Positions 25,514 to 37,078 of a DNA stretch of 64,000 nt are shown here, one piece after another. A model generated the notes under the pieces. The model was not told the DNA's origin. It was given only the letters and a program-made list of their open reading frames with translations, and made no database searches. Origin of the DNA: an uncultured bacterium (GTDB lineage: Bacteria; Myxococcota_A; Bradymonadia; UBA7976; VGTA01); contig CALSSE010000006.1 in assembly GCA_943788935.1 (NCBI GenBank), positions 144,287 through 208,286 of the forward strand, given 5' to 3'. Position numbers and translations under genes: made by a program. Numbering within the stretch: the first letter of the stretch is position 1; every line of letters begins with the position of its first letter.

Positions 25514-28500
25514 ATGCGTACATTTACTCCTCTACTCAATCTGTTATTGATGACAAGTTTTCTTTTAATTTCAGGGCTTAGTGGGTGTCAGACTCCGCTT
25601 GATGCGACTAATCCTTTTGATCCTGAAGCGAGTATTGAGACACAACAGAGCGCTTCAGTGAGAGGAAGAGTCATTCTGCCTGAGCAGCTCAACCAGCTCA
25701 TTGAGCGAGTGTCGGTCTCTTTGAGGAAACAGAGGGAACTTAGCACCCCGTTTCAAGATTTTACGCTCGACAGCACAGGAGCGTTTAATTTTATTGAACT
25801 ACGTGAAGACCGATATCAGCTGACGATCTCTCTTGATGGCTTTAACACTGAGCGACTCTCCCTTAATGTAGGGATTGGAGAGCTCGTTGACTTAGGTGAT
25901 GTCTCGCTGAGTCCGGTCGTCTCCGAGGAGACCGGAGAGGTCTCTGTTGGTGTTATGGGGACCGTGAAGCGGGCGTTGAGTCCTGAAGATGATCAAGGAG
26001 GGATTCTGATTGAAGCGATCGACACTCCTTTCGCTACAGTGAGCGCTAGTGATGGACGGTTTTATTTGGCCTTACCTCCTCGTGAGCACACATTACGCTT
26101 CAGCTCCCCACATTATCAGAGCGCTCGACAGTTCTCGGTGAGCGTAGATGCAGATCGGATCACTAGACTAGAAGAGGTGGTGATCCTCGAGCCTGCAGCG
26201 AGCCAATTGAGGGGAAGCGTCAGTTTAGATGGTCGTACCTCCGATATGCCGCTCTCTAGTGTGGTAGTGAGACTCTTGGATCGGGAAGACTCACCGGTCG
26301 CCGAGGCCTTACAAACCACCACTCTCGACGAGTTTGGGAGGTTTATCTTTGACGAAGTACCGGTGCAACAAGTTTGGATCAGCGTAAACTGTGAGGCTTT
26401 CTATCCTCAACTGAGACCGGTGCTTGTTGATGTAGGTCAAGTCGCTGAGGCCGGTCACTTTGATCTGCGATCTACCCCAAGACCTATTCCACCGACATCA
26501 GCTCCCCTCCGTGGTCAAGCGATATTTGCTGATCGAGATACTCATGAGGGGCTGATTGTCGAAGTGAGGCGCGCTAGTGTTTTAATCGCCTCCGTAGGTA
26601 CAGAGGAAAGCGGTGAGTATGCGCTCAATCTCGATACAAATGATTACCTGCTATCATTTTCGGCTCCTTTTTATCTCCCGCAGAGTCTTGAAGTTGTCTG
26701 GGATGAAGAGGATCTACGATTTGAGGTAGACGGTTCTCCGCTGAGCGGTCGAGAGCCGATCATTCTTGAGCCAGAGTTGTCGGCTCGTCTTGAAGGCTCC
26801 CTCTACAGCCCTCTCCCATTCATCGACCGAGGAGCTTGGACTGAGGTCAGCATGTTGCGCTTGATCGGGGATCGAGGTGTCATGGAGATGAGCGCTGATG
26901 AGGAGGGCCATTTTGCTTTTGAAGACTTACACCCAGGTTTATATGGCTTAGAGGTAGAGGTGATCGGACATCTCCCTCTTACGAGGATCTTTGACCTCTC
27001 CACAGGAGGTTTGGTTTTAGAAGAGCCGATCTCGTTGATTCCGCTTCCGCCAGAGGTGCCCGCTTCTTTGAGAGGACAGGCTTTCCTCGCGCGAGGACTC
27101 GTTGGAGATGGTGACTTGAGCGGTGAACATGCTGATATCATAGTGATCGCCCGAGAGATCCAAGAGAACTTCATCATCGCGGTCGATGTGGCGGGCTCGG
27201 CGGTGACCAACACCGCCGGTGGATATCAGATCTCAGTCAATCGTAACAATTATAGACTCTTCTTCAATAAAGATGGCTATGTGCCACGATCACTCGACGT
27301 CTTTTGGAGCGAAGAGAATGTGCGCTTTGAAGTAGAGCGTATCCCAGAGGGAGGGACTGTACCTGAGCGTATTCCCCTTGACACATACACCGTTCTGCTA
27401 GGGCAAAATCTTGGTGAAGAGGGTGATGTTGATCTCGATGGAGTACCCAATGGGCTTGATAATTGCCCTAATCTCTTTAACCCTCCAGCTGTTTTCGGCG
27501 GAGAGCAAGCGGACCTTGATGGAGACGGTGAGGGGGATCTCTGTGATATCGATCAAGATGGGGATGGGCTCAGTGATGTTGAGGAGAGAGGGTTTAGGTT
27601 AGACCCTAGAGATTTAGACACTGATGATGATGGACTCAGCGATGGGCTTGAGGTACGGGCGCTTGGAACCGATGGTAATGATCCTGATACTGACGGTGAT
27701 GGGAGGTCTGATGCTGATGAGCTGAGTGACTCAACACCTGCGGAGAATACCCTGATCGACCTCACGCTCTTTGATACTAACGAGGATGGGGTGATCACTC
27801 AGACTGAAGCCTTAGCTGGGTCGATGATCCCCGCTGATTTTGACGGGGATGAGGTGATTGACGCGCTAGAGAGTCTCTTAATCGACAGTGACGGTGATCG
27901 AGCGATGGATCAGATCGATGGTCCAGGCCCCGAAGGTGATATTGATGGAGATGGATTTAGAAATGGGCTCCGCGATGGCGATGGGGTGTGTCTTGATCCT
28001 ATCAGCTGCGACCCCTGTTTAACGACCCCAGACATGATCGATATAGAGCGTTCCACGCCTGACCAGCTTATTCCCCTAGATACTGATGCTGATGGCTTTG
28101 GTGATGCCTGCGATCTCGACGATGATAATGATGGTGAGCCCGATGAACAAGATGTGTGTAGATTAGTCGCCGACCCTGAGCAGCTTGATACCGATCTCGA
28201 TGGTCGTGGAGATGCCTGTGATCTCGATGATGATAACGATGGTCTAGACGATACTGTCGAGAGACTACTTCAGAGCTCTACGATCTCTCCTGACACAGAC
28301 AACGACGGGGTGAATGATGGAGATGGGGTAAATGTTTTAGACAATTGTATTCTTGTTAGTAATCCAGAGCAGTTAGACCGCGACCAAGATCAAACAGGTG
28401 ATCTCTGTGACACCGATGACGATAATGACGGGATCTTGGATGTTAACGACAATTGCCCACTCTATGTTAACGCTGACCAGTTTAACACCGACCAAGATGG

Positions 28501-31500
28501 TTTTGGAGATGTCTGTGACCTCGACGATGACAATGATGGGGTCTTAGACAGCGCTGATAACTGCGCTTTAACCGCTAACCCAGATCAAGCAGATAACGAC
28601 CTTGATGGCTTCGGTAACGGCTGTGATGCTGATGATGATAATGATGGTGTCTTAGATGGTGACGACAACTGCATATTCATCTTCAATCCTGATCAGCGCA
28701 GCACTCAAGCCGGCGGAGGATTGGGGGATGCATGCTCCTTGGATATTGATGGCGATGGGATCGTCGATGGTCAAGATAACTGCCTAGAAGTGTTTAATCC
28801 TGACCAACGAGATATGGATCTCGATGGATTTGGTGATGTCTGTGATGTAGATCCCGATGGAGACCAGCTCGAGAGCCTAGTAGACAACTGCCCCTTTGTC
28901 TTCAATCCACCGCTCCCCTTAGACGAGCCTAATGCAGAGGGAGAGGTCTTCGCTCAGCTCGATAATGATGAAGATGGGATCGGAGATGTCTGTGATGATG
29001 ATGACGACAATGATGATGTCCCCGATGAGATTGACACGTGCCCAGACGACCTCAACGTAGGCACTGATCAAGATCGAGATGGAATAGATGATGCATGCGA
29101 TGTCTGCATAGATAGCTTCGACCCATTGCAGCGGGACAGCGATGGAGACGGAGATGGCGATCTCTGTGATGAAGACATGGATAACGATGGAATCATTGAT
29201 TCATTAGATAATTGCCTCACACGATTTAATCCGGAACAGCTTGATTTAAATGCTGATGGGGTGGGAGATGCTTGCGCGAAGCACTTCACTAATCGTCTCA
29301 CCGATCGTGACGTGACCGACCTCGCTATTTTTGGTGATGAGCTGTGGGTCGGCTCAGAGAGTGGTGGTTTCACTCAGTGGCGTTGGGACACAGAGCTGAA
29401 TGAAGGCATGGGAGGCTATGTATCACGGAGACTCACGACAAGTGAAGGGACACCAAGTAATCGTGTAAAAGAGCTTGCGTTCACAGGTGGAGGTGACCTC
29501 AAGGCGATCACCTCTCAAGGTCTAGTGACCCATTACGCGGCGAGTGATACTTGGGATTTGATCATGTTTGATGAGGCTCCCGAGCCATGTCGAGGTGATC
29601 AGCCAGTGATCCCTTGGGCAGCGGCGGTTGACCTGGATGTGTATCGTACAGATGACACCATGTATGTAGCTTTCGCTGATCGAGTTGTTCGCTATCGAGG
29701 TGGTCAATATACATGTTGGGTGAGAGGGGAAGACCTTCCAGACTTCTCTATCAATGGTGTAGATGTTAACCCCTACAATGGAGATGTGTGGGTGAGTACC
29801 AATGGGGGAGCCTATCGTTATAATCAGCAGTTTGGTTGGCGAGGGTTTACTCGTCCAGTGCTCAGGAGCGACTTGGTCAATCAAGTCGGCTTCAGCGATG
29901 ATGGTAAGATTTGGGTACTCTCTCGCGGTAATAGTGACAGCTACGTTACTTTATCGGGGATACAAGGAGAAGTGTATGAGCAGTTCACGGGGTGGCCTGC
30001 GGTCCACGTTATGGCAGAGATTACCGAGTCTATTTTTGGTGTCATGAGTCCTACTGATAATGTGTGGGCTTATGAAGCGTCTCGATCAGGACTCGCTAGC
30101 TACAGCTCAGTGGGGACATTTCTAGAAGATGAAGTCCAGTTCCACCCATCACCTCTCAATAACCGAGGGGCACCTCTCATTATTGGTCCTCAAGGTCAGC
30201 TCCTCCATCAAGGATACCAGCTCGGTGTTCTCCCTTTTGGCGAGGACGAAGAGCCGGAGATCATTAATATGGGTGAAGAAACACTCTCTCCAGTCGGTGA
30301 GGTGAGGTTCGGTGACTATGTAGGACCAAACAGTGACGCTACCCGCTCAGACTATCGACCAGGGTTAGGGATGTGGTCTGCGCATCATTATGGCCTCAAG
30401 CTCAATGAGACTTTATATCAAACGTCTAATGATCTCCCAGGTGACCGAGTGAGAGATGTAGCTATCGACGCCCAAGATCAGGTCTGGATCGCGACCGCCA
30501 CAGGAGTCGCTCATCGGCGCTCTGGTCGCTTTTATACTTATTATCCTGGGAGCAGTCTTGAGGAGGAGCTCGCCGGCGGACGTCCCTATAATCCGAGCGC
30601 CAATCATGTCTATGCTACGGTTGTTGACCGAGAAAATCGAGGGTGGTTTGGTACAGAGGGAGGAGTCTTTTACTTTGATGGGGTCGCGGTCCGTGAGGTG
30701 TTGATCAAAGGAGGAGGCGCTATGCCTGCCACCTATGCTCTTTACATTGATGATGATGGGGTTTTATGGGCAGGGACTTCTAAGGGACTCTATCGTCGGC
30801 AGCCGAGGACTCGTCTAGAGCTCGTCTCTGATGAAGCGCCGATGGACTTCATTCATGTCTCATTGATCCCCAACCATGAGCCACTGGTCACTCAGTTAAC
30901 AGGGAGCTTTGATGCTCGTCTGTTCGCCGCGTCTCCCCAAGGTTTATTTGTCCGCAGTGCTGATGGTTCTACCCGACAATATACCTCAAGAGATGGTCTA
31001 CCTGCGACTCGAGTCCATGATATCTTTGTGATTAATACTCGACCTGACGCTTTGGTGTGGGTCTCTACGGACGCAGGTCTAAGTCAATATGTGGAGGCAT
31101 TGCGTGAGTTAGACTTGGAGCCTCAGTCTTCGGTTGTTCCTAACCCTTATCCCGAACTGCGTGTAGATGAACACGGAATCACTTGGATCAGTCTTGAAGG
31201 TGGTTACTTTGAGGGAGCACCGAGTGACCCAAGCAGCAATGGAGTCTTCTTATTTCCCTTTGAGATTAGTCAGACTGAGGTGAGCAAAGGGCAGTGGGCT
31301 TCTCTTAATGGTGAACCTACGGTCGATGAAGAGTCCGCTTCATTCCCTCAAGTCTTTGAAGGGATCAGTGAACTAACTAGCGCTCTCTCTACACTCTCCG
31401 TAACCGCAGCGGGGACCATCGATCTACCTCGCCAAGCAGAGTGGGAATTGAGCGCGCAAGGTGATCGACTTGAGCACCACGCTCTCTATCCATGGGCAGA

Positions 31501-31825
31501 GAGCTTTCCGTTTTATGAAGGGACTAGTGCAGTGGGGGTAGACGGTCTACGTTGTGAGCGAGCGATCTCTGTAGAGTGTGGTGGCTCTTTGGCGGAGGTA
31601 AGCTCAGCTCCGCTTGGACAGACTCCACAGGCGATCATCGGAGTAGGTGGTAATGCTGCAGAGTGGGTGAGCGACGCTAATGGCTATCGCTTGGTCGGTG
31701 GAGGAACATCATCAAGTTCTGATTACCTTCGCCTCTCTTCTTGGGTCACTGATGACTCAAGTCAACTTAATATTCTTGTCCCTGCTGACTCACGAGGAGC
31801 TCGTCTCTTGATTCGTAGCCGCTAA
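25514..31825 (+). CDS. Giant mosaic lipoprotein: Carboxypeptidase-regulatory-like, TSP3, beta-propeller and FGE-fold domains
   Basis: 2103 residues from the ATG at 25514; AGGAG lies about 10 bases upstream (a TTG at 25508 is possible). A lipoprotein signal ([19 protein letters not shown]) predicts lipid anchoring. Residues ~45-620 carry repeated Ig-like carboxypeptidase-regulatory-type units (G-x-F-x-F-x-x-L/V-P/R followed by Y-x-L-x-I). From ~640 to 1255 come at least eleven thrombospondin type 3-like repeats with eight D-N-C segments and many DxDxDG Ca-binding loops. Residues ~1260-1870 contain repeated WV/WIAT-x-x-G-V and W-x-G-T blades of a two-component-regulator-type propeller ([26 protein letters not shown]). 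The end (~1890-2103) is an FGE-fold domain ([34 protein letters not shown]) lacking the two active Cys. Likely a surface adhesion or binding protein; target unknown. Confidence 0.88.
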   Translation: MRTFTPLLNLLLMTSFLLISGLSGCQTPLDATNPFDPEASIETQQSASVRGRVILPEQLNQLIERVSVSLRKQRELSTPFQDFTLDSTGAFNFIELREDRYQLTISLDGFNTERLSLNVGIGELVDLGDVSLSPVVSEETGEVSVGVMGTVKRALSPEDDQGGILIEAIDTPFATVSASDGRFYLALPPREHTLRFSSPHYQSARQFSVSVDADRITRLEEVVILEPAASQLRGSVSLDGRTSDMPLSSVVVRLLDREDSPVAEALQTTTLDEFGRFIFDEVPVQQVWISVNCEAFYPQLRPVLVDVGQVAEAGHFDLRSTPRPIPPTSAPLRGQAIFADRDTHEGLIVEVRRASVLIASVGTEESGEYALNLDTNDYLLSFSAPFYLPQSLEVVWDEEDLRFEVDGSPLSGREPIILEPELSARLEGSLYSPLPFIDRGAWTEVSMLRLIGDRGVMEMSADEEGHFAFEDLHPGLYGLEVEVIGHLPLTRIFDLSTGGLVLEEPISLIPLPPEVPASLRGQAFLARGLVGDGDLSGEHADIIVIAREIQENFIIAVDVAGSAVTNTAGGYQISVNRNNYRLFFNKDGYVPRSLDVFWSEENVRFEVERIPEGGTVPERIPLDTYTVLLGQNLGEEGDVDLDGVPNGLDNCPNLFNPPAVFGGEQADLDGDGEGDLCDIDQDGDGLSDVEERGFRLDPRDLDTDDDGLSDGLEVRALGTDGNDPDTDGDGRSDADELSDSTPAENTLIDLTLFDTNEDGVITQTEALAGSMIPADFDGDEVIDALESLLIDSDGDRAMDQIDGPGPEGDIDGDGFRNGLRDGDGVCLDPISCDPCLTTPDMIDIERSTPDQLIPLDTDADGFGDACDLDDDNDGEPDEQDVCRLVADPEQLDTDLDGRGDACDLDDDNDGLDDTVERLLQSSTISPDTDNDGVNDGDGVNVLDNCILVSNPEQLDRDQDQTGDLCDTDDDNDGILDVNDNCPLYVNADQFNTDQDGFGDVCDLDDDNDGVLDSADNCALTANPDQADNDLDGFGNGCDADDDNDGVLDGDDNCIFIFNPDQRSTQAGGGLGDACSLDIDGDGIVDGQDNCLEVFNPDQRDMDLDGFGDVCDVDPDGDQLESLVDNCPFVFNPPLPLDEPNAEGEVFAQLDNDEDGIGDVCDDDDDNDDVPDEIDTCPDDLNVGTDQDRDGIDDACDVCIDSFDPLQRDSDGDGDGDLCDEDMDNDGIIDSLDNCLTRFNPEQLDLNADGVGDACAKHFTNRLTDRDVTDLAIFGDELWVGSESGGFTQWRWDTELNEGMGGYVSRRLTTSEGTPSNRVKELAFTGGGDLKAITSQGLVTHYAASDTWDLIMFDEAPEPCRGDQPVIPWAAAVDLDVYRTDDTMYVAFADRVVRYRGGQYTCWVRGEDLPDFSINGVDVNPYNGDVWVSTNGGAYRYNQQFGWRGFTRPVLRSDLVNQVGFSDDGKIWVLSRGNSDSYVTLSGIQGEVYEQFTGWPAVHVMAEITESIFGVMSPTDNVWAYEASRSGLASYSSVGTFLEDEVQFHPSPLNNRGAPLIIGPQGQLLHQGYQLGVLPFGEDEEPEIINMGEETLSPVGEVRFGDYVGPNSDATRSDYRPGLGMWSAHHYGLKLNETLYQTSNDLPGDRVRDVAIDAQDQVWIATATGVAHRRSGRFYTYYPGSSLEEELAGGRPYNPSANHVYATVVDRENRGWFGTEGGVFYFDGVAVREVLIKGGGAMPATYALYIDDDGVLWAGTSKGLYRRQPRTRLELVSDEAPMDFIHVSLIPNHEPLVTQLTGSFDARLFAASPQGLFVRSADGSTRQYTSRDGLPATRVHDIFVINTRPDALVWVSTDAGLSQYVEALRELDLEPQSSVVPNPYPELRVDEHGITWISLEGGYFEGAPSDPSSNGVFLFPFEISQTEVSKGQWASLNGEPTVDEESASFPQVFEGISELTSALSTLSVTAAGTIDLPRQAEWELSAQGDRLEHHALYPWAESFPFYEGTSAVGVDGLRCERAISVECGGSLAEVSSAPLGQTPQAIIGVGGNAAEWVSDANGYRLVGGGTSSSSDYLRLSSWVTDDSSQLNILVPADSRGARLLIRSR

Positions 31826-31871
31826 GCTGAAAATCATTCAGTCAAAGCTGTTGATGGCGACGCTTAATGAC

Positions 31872-31920
31872 GCTCGCTCAGAAGACTCGCTATCGAGACT
31901 GTCAGTCACTGAGAGCGAGC
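31872..31920. other. Imperfect inverted repeat between the mosaic lipoprotein and the dehydrogenase gene
   Basis: gctcgctcag (31872-31881) pairs with ctgagagcgagc (31909-31920) with a two-base bulge. Inside lies a second short stem, ctcg-ctat-cgag. This could fold in RNA as a two-tier hairpin after the 2103-residue lipoprotein gene. A long T-run does not follow, so it is not a textbook terminator. It could be a transcript 3' end, an RNA-processing site or the leader of the next gene. Confidence 0.3.
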
Positions 31921-32017
31921 TGCCCATTTATCTTACATATGCATTATGGTGTCGCGAGTCGATTGTAGTCTCGTGAAGCCTCTCTCGACTTCTCCTTGTA
32001 CTTTGTATGGAGGTTAC

Positions 32018-33439
32018 ATGACTCAACATGACTCAACTCTTATGAGAAATTTACTCAGCCAGAGCCCCGAAGAAGCCGCCCGCTCTTTGAGAGCTAAAGG
32101 GATCCGTCGTTTCTATATCATCACCGACTCTAAGACCGGAGACATCAGAGTGTCACACCCTGAGCTCCACGAGGTGAGAGATGCTTTAAGCGCAGACCAA
32201 AGAGACTATGATCAACATGAGGGGATCTTGTGTGAGGTCAGCGCGGTCGCTGATATGATACATGGCGCATTTATTCATCGTACCTGTCGCGGGCAAGGGC
32301 AGGGAGGGACTCGGTTTTGGCGCTATTCGACTCTCATGGACTATCTCAATGATGGGATTCGCTTAAGTCGCGGGATGACTCATAAGAATGCTCTCGCGGG
32401 CTTATGGTGGGGAGGTGGCAAAGGGGTGATGTCTCGCCCCCATGACCTCGACCGAACTCAGCTGTCGTTAAGAGCTGAGATTTTTAAAGAGTATGGTCGG
32501 TTTATCAGCTCTCTTCGTGGATGTTATATCACCGCTGAAGATGTGGGGACCGCCACTGAAGACATGGCAGCTATCTTCTCTGAGACTCGATTTATCACCT
32601 GTATACCGCGCTTAAAAGGGGGGAGTGGTAACCCCTCAGCGATGACCGCACTCGGAGTAATTCGAGGGATGGAGGCGGCCCTTGATGTCAGCGAAGGAGC
32701 CCTGCGCTCAGGGCAAAAGCCGAGCTTCACAACGAGCCCTTTGAGAGATAAGCATATCGTGGTTCAAGGGACCGGGCATGTGGGGGAGGTTATCATCGAT
32801 TTAGCGCTAAAGTCGGGCGCTAAAGTGACCGCTACTGATATTGACCCGATCCGTCTAGATCAGCTCCGTGATCAGTGGCATGGACAGGCGGTCGAGCTCA
32901 TCTGCTGTGCACCTGATGACCTTAGTCCCTTATTTATCGAGTGTGATATCCTCTGTCCTGCGGCCACCGGGGGGGCGCTCAATCCGCGAACGATCCCCTA
33001 TGTGAGAGCGCCGATCATCTGTGGTGCGGCTAATAATCAACTCGAAGACCCTGAGCGGGATGGTCAAGCCTTAGCCGATAGAGGAGTACTCTATCTCCCT
33101 GATTTCCTCGTTAACCGAATGGGGATCGTGAATTGCGCTAATGAGCAATATGGGTACGTGGATGATGATCCCATCCTTGAGCAGCATCTCGGATATGATT
33201 GGCCTTATTCCGTGTATCAAACCTCGGCGAGGGTGCTTGAGCGAGCTAAGGAAGGAACGCATCCACATAAAGCAGCAGTGCGCCTCGCAGAAGAGCTCTC
33301 TCTTGAAGAGCATCCTATTTGGGGCCATCGAGGTCAGGGGATCATCGATAGTTTAGCGACGGTAAACGATGAGAAGAGAAGTGAGTCGACCCTCAAAGGT
33401 TCAATCGCTGAGGAGTCATCTAGCTGGGTGGAGGGGTAA
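32018..33439 (+). CDS. Glu/Leu/Phe/Val dehydrogenase-family enzyme
   Basis: From the ATG at 32018 (GGAGG four bases upstream) the product is 473 residues; a longer frame begins at 31946. Family signatures are clear: RLSRGMTHKNALAGLWWGG followed by GKGVM, with the Lys of the GGGKG segment as the substrate-binding residue; YITAEDVGT with the catalytic Asp; and a Rossmann NAD-binding motif HIVVQGTGHVGEVIIDLA followed by VTATDIDP. Members oxidatively deaminate Glu, Leu, Val or Phe with NAD(P). The catalytic core most resembles leucine or valine dehydrogenase rather than hexameric Glu dehydrogenase, but substrate cannot be assigned. Upstream of the core there is a longer N-terminal segment than usual. 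The stop overlaps the queA start (TAATG). Confidence 0.88.
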   Translation: MTQHDSTLMRNLLSQSPEEAARSLRAKGIRRFYIITDSKTGDIRVSHPELHEVRDALSADQRDYDQHEGILCEVSAVADMIHGAFIHRTCRGQGQGGTRFWRYSTLMDYLNDGIRLSRGMTHKNALAGLWWGGGKGVMSRPHDLDRTQLSLRAEIFKEYGRFISSLRGCYITAEDVGTATEDMAAIFSETRFITCIPRLKGGSGNPSAMTALGVIRGMEAALDVSEGALRSGQKPSFTTSPLRDKHIVVQGTGHVGEVIIDLALKSGAKVTATDIDPIRLDQLRDQWHGQAVELICCAPDDLSPLFIECDILCPAATGGALNPRTIPYVRAPIICGAANNQLEDPERDGQALADRGVLYLPDFLVNRMGIVNCANEQYGYVDDDPILEQHLGYDWPYSVYQTSARVLERAKEGTHPHKAAVRLAEELSLEEHPIWGHRGQGIIDSLATVNDEKRSESTLKGSIAEESSSWVEG

Positions 33440-34545
33440 TGAGAGAGCGAGATCTGTTGACTCATCAGTGGACGACCGCTGACTTTGACTTTACGCTCCC
33501 TGATGACCTAATCGCTCAGCGTCCAAGTGCGCGTCGCGGACAGAGTAGATTAATGTCTCTTCAACCGAAGGGAGCACCTCTCTTCAACTCCTTTGAAGAT
33601 ATTATTCATCACTTTAAGGGTGATGAGGTCTTGATCTTGAATGACACGAGGGTGGTTCCAGCGCGATTGTTTGGGCGAAAGTCTTCAGGAGGGAGAGTAG
33701 AGGTATTCTTTCTTGAATCGCTTGGGGATGATCGAATATTAGCGATGACAAGGGGTCGATTGAAGCCGGGCGATGAAGTGCATTTACCGCTTGAGGCGAC
33801 CGCGACCCTCTTAGAGCGTGATGAGTATGGGCGAGGGGTGTTTACATTAGCGCTCTCTTCGTCTTTTAAGGAAGAGGGCATCACCGCCTTATGGACGTGG
33901 CTAGAGGAGGCAGGTCATCTCCCACTCCCCCCTTATATTCAACGGGAGGCAGATGAAGCTGATCAAGAGCGTTATCAAACGATATTCGCTAAATCACCGG
34001 GGGCCGTCGCTGCACCTACTGCCGGCCTTCACTTTACAGAGGATATTCTTGAGACTCTTCAGCAGAGAGGAGTGAGCATCGCTTATGTCACCCTCCATGT
34101 GGGCCCAGGGACCTTTCTGCCAGTAAAGTCAGAGCGGATCGAAGAGCATATCATGCACAGCGAGCGTTATAGTATACCGCTCACTACTCAAGAGCTGATG
34201 CGATCAGGGAGGCCATTAGTCGCTGTGGGGACTACGGTAGTTCGGGCTTTAGAGAGCTTCGCTTTACTCGCTTCAGAGGATTCAAAAGCGTGGGGAGATA
34301 CCGCTCAGAGAAGTACAGAGATCTTTATCACTCCAGGTTATCAATGGCAGATGGTCGATGGACTGATCACTAACTTTCACCTCCCTCAGAGCACATTATT
34401 GATGCTCGTCTCTGCCTTGGCAGGTTATGAGAGAGTCATGATGTCCTACCAAGCTGCGGTGAGAGAGAGCCTAAGGTTCTATAGTTATGGAGATGCGTCT
34501 GTCTTTTGGCGCCCTCAAGGTCGATGGACGGCGAGCATAAAGTAG
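33439..34545 (+). CDS. queA: S-adenosylmethionine:tRNA ribosyltransferase-isomerase
   Basis: 368 residues, normal length for QueA. Signatures include the N-terminal DFDFTLPDDLIAQRPSARRG, the segment LNDTRVVPARLFGRK, the central SPGAVAAPTAGLHFT and YVTLHVGPGTFLPVKSE, the later VAVGTTVVRALES, and NFHLPQSTLLMLVSALAG near the end. QueA transfers and isomerises the ribosyl group of S-adenosylmethionine onto preQ1 in the tRNA anticodon to form epoxyqueuosine. With tgt next door this shows that the organism makes queuosine. The start overlaps the previous stop (TAATG). The spacing to tgt is 87 bases. Confidence 0.97.
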   Translation: MRERDLLTHQWTTADFDFTLPDDLIAQRPSARRGQSRLMSLQPKGAPLFNSFEDIIHHFKGDEVLILNDTRVVPARLFGRKSSGGRVEVFFLESLGDDRILAMTRGRLKPGDEVHLPLEATATLLERDEYGRGVFTLALSSSFKEEGITALWTWLEEAGHLPLPPYIQREADEADQERYQTIFAKSPGAVAAPTAGLHFTEDILETLQQRGVSIAYVTLHVGPGTFLPVKSERIEEHIMHSERYSIPLTTQELMRSGRPLVAVGTTVVRALESFALLASEDSKAWGDTAQRSTEIFITPGYQWQMVDGLITNFHLPQSTLLMLVSALAGYERVMMSYQAAVRESLRFYSYGDASVFWRPQGRWTASIK

Positions 34546-34617
34546 GTTATAAGCTCACACTAACAACTCACACTTGATTAAAGTCTGAGAATTCGCCCCC
34601 CGTTGTGACTATTGTAG

Positions 34618-35766
<1,149 letters not shown>

Positions 35767-35800
35767 GACTCGGCAGAGACTCAGCAGTGGTGAGTGAGAC

Positions 35801-37078
35801 TCAGTTAGCAGGAGGAGCGCCCGCTCCCTCTTGTTGAGCGGCCTCGGTCTCCATCGCTGCTGATTCCTTCTCTACTTGGATCACCTCTAAGATGACCTTG
35901 GCCTCTTCGATCCGCAGGCTAACTTTCTTACGGAGTGACTCATTCTTCGCGCTGTTTAACACCGTTTGATATTTGGTGATCGCGTCTTGGGTCATCTGAA
36001 GACGTTTGGTGAAATCATTCGGATCAACCTCAACATAGTCTTGATTAAGGACCGCGAGATTAAAGGTCGCTCCTGGATGGTTAGGAGAGAGCGTGAGGAC
36101 TTTATTATATCCCGCTCGAGCCTCATCATAGCGCTTGAGAGTTCTAGCGACAACGGCTTGAGAGATCACCGCTTCGATATTATTCGGTTCTAGTTTAACC
36201 GCTTCAGAGAGCAGCTGATAGCTCTTCTCATAATCTCGATAACTAAAGGTGATCAGCCCAAGGTTCAAGCGAGCAGCGAAATTCATAGGATCGAGATCGA
36301 CAGCCATTTGGAAAGAGCGGACAGCCTTAATAACATCATCCATCTTCAGTAAGATGAGTCCTTGGGTGGTCCACAAGCCTGGGTGCTTTGGGTCGAGATC
36401 ACTTAGACCTGCATCAGCGACGAGTAGGGCGAGTTTATAGCGTCCTAGGGCGTAGTAAATTTGGGCGAGAATATCGTAGGCATTGGCGTTAGTGCTGTCC
36501 TCCTTGAGCGCATTACGAACACTCTTCATCGCGAACTCGAAGTCCCGTCTCTCTTTAGCGAACATCGCCAAATTAAGGTGAGCTCGACCATTGAGAGGTT
36601 CTACTCCTACCGCTCTATTAAACAGTGACTCTGCTTGTCCTCTATCTCCTTGGGCGAGCGCTAGTAGTCCTAGATTGACCCAACCATCTCCTATTCCTTC
36701 ATTACCAGCGGCTTCATAAAATCGACGGGCGCAGCTCTCATCTCCCTTGAGCTCACAGACCAAACCAGCATTGTAGAGGGCTAAGCGTATATTCTTATCT
36801 TTCTCATAGGCTTCTTGATAGAGCTCTAGCGCGCGATCGTAATCGGGGTTAGCCCTATTAGCGACTTGTCCAGCGAGGATAAATAGCTGCTTAGCGCCCC
36901 GATCAATCTTAGGTTTGCTAGGCTTCTTTTGAGCCGGAGTAGATGAGCCATTGGAGCGAGGTGACGTAAAGTCTTGTGGAGCGGGCCCAAGGTCTCCACT
37001 TGGTCCTCCACCCCCACAGGCAGAGAGGAGCGTTACGATGATGGCTAGGGTTAAGTGACCTTTGTTAGATAAGCTCAT
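35801..37078 (-). CDS. TPR lipoprotein (GltE/AglT-like architecture)
   Basis: 425 residues. The N-terminus HLTLAIIVTLLSACGGGG is a lipoprotein signal with lipobox L-S-A-C. After a Pro/Ser-rich linker there are about nine TPR-type 34-residue helix pairs, for example YDRALELYQEAYEKDKNIRL, GDRGQAESLFNRAVGVEPLN and VIKAVRSFQMAVDLDPMNF, with an Ala/Gln/Pro tail. TPR lipoproteins act as scaffolds for envelope complexes. It is the last of three exported TPR genes on the minus strand; the 1128-residue one upstream ends on its start base. In myxobacteria, comparable TPR proteins form part of the Glt gliding complex (GltC, GltD, GltE); assignment here is inference, since no other Glt genes are in the window. 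Confidence 0.8.
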   Translation of the reverse strand: MSLSNKGHLTLAIIVTLLSACGGGGPSGDLGPAPQDFTSPRSNGSSTPAQKKPSKPKIDRGAKQLFILAGQVANRANPDYDRALELYQEAYEKDKNIRLALYNAGLVCELKGDESCARRFYEAAGNEGIGDGWVNLGLLALAQGDRGQAESLFNRAVGVEPLNGRAHLNLAMFAKERRDFEFAMKSVRNALKEDSTNANAYDILAQIYYALGRYKLALLVADAGLSDLDPKHPGLWTTQGLILLKMDDVIKAVRSFQMAVDLDPMNFAARLNLGLITFSYRDYEKSYQLLSEAVKLEPNNIEAVISQAVVARTLKRYDEARAGYNKVLTLSPNHPGATFNLAVLNQDYVEVDPNDFTKRLQMTQDAITKYQTVLNSAKNESLRKKVSLRIEEAKVILEVIQVEKESAAMETEAAQQEGAGAPPAN

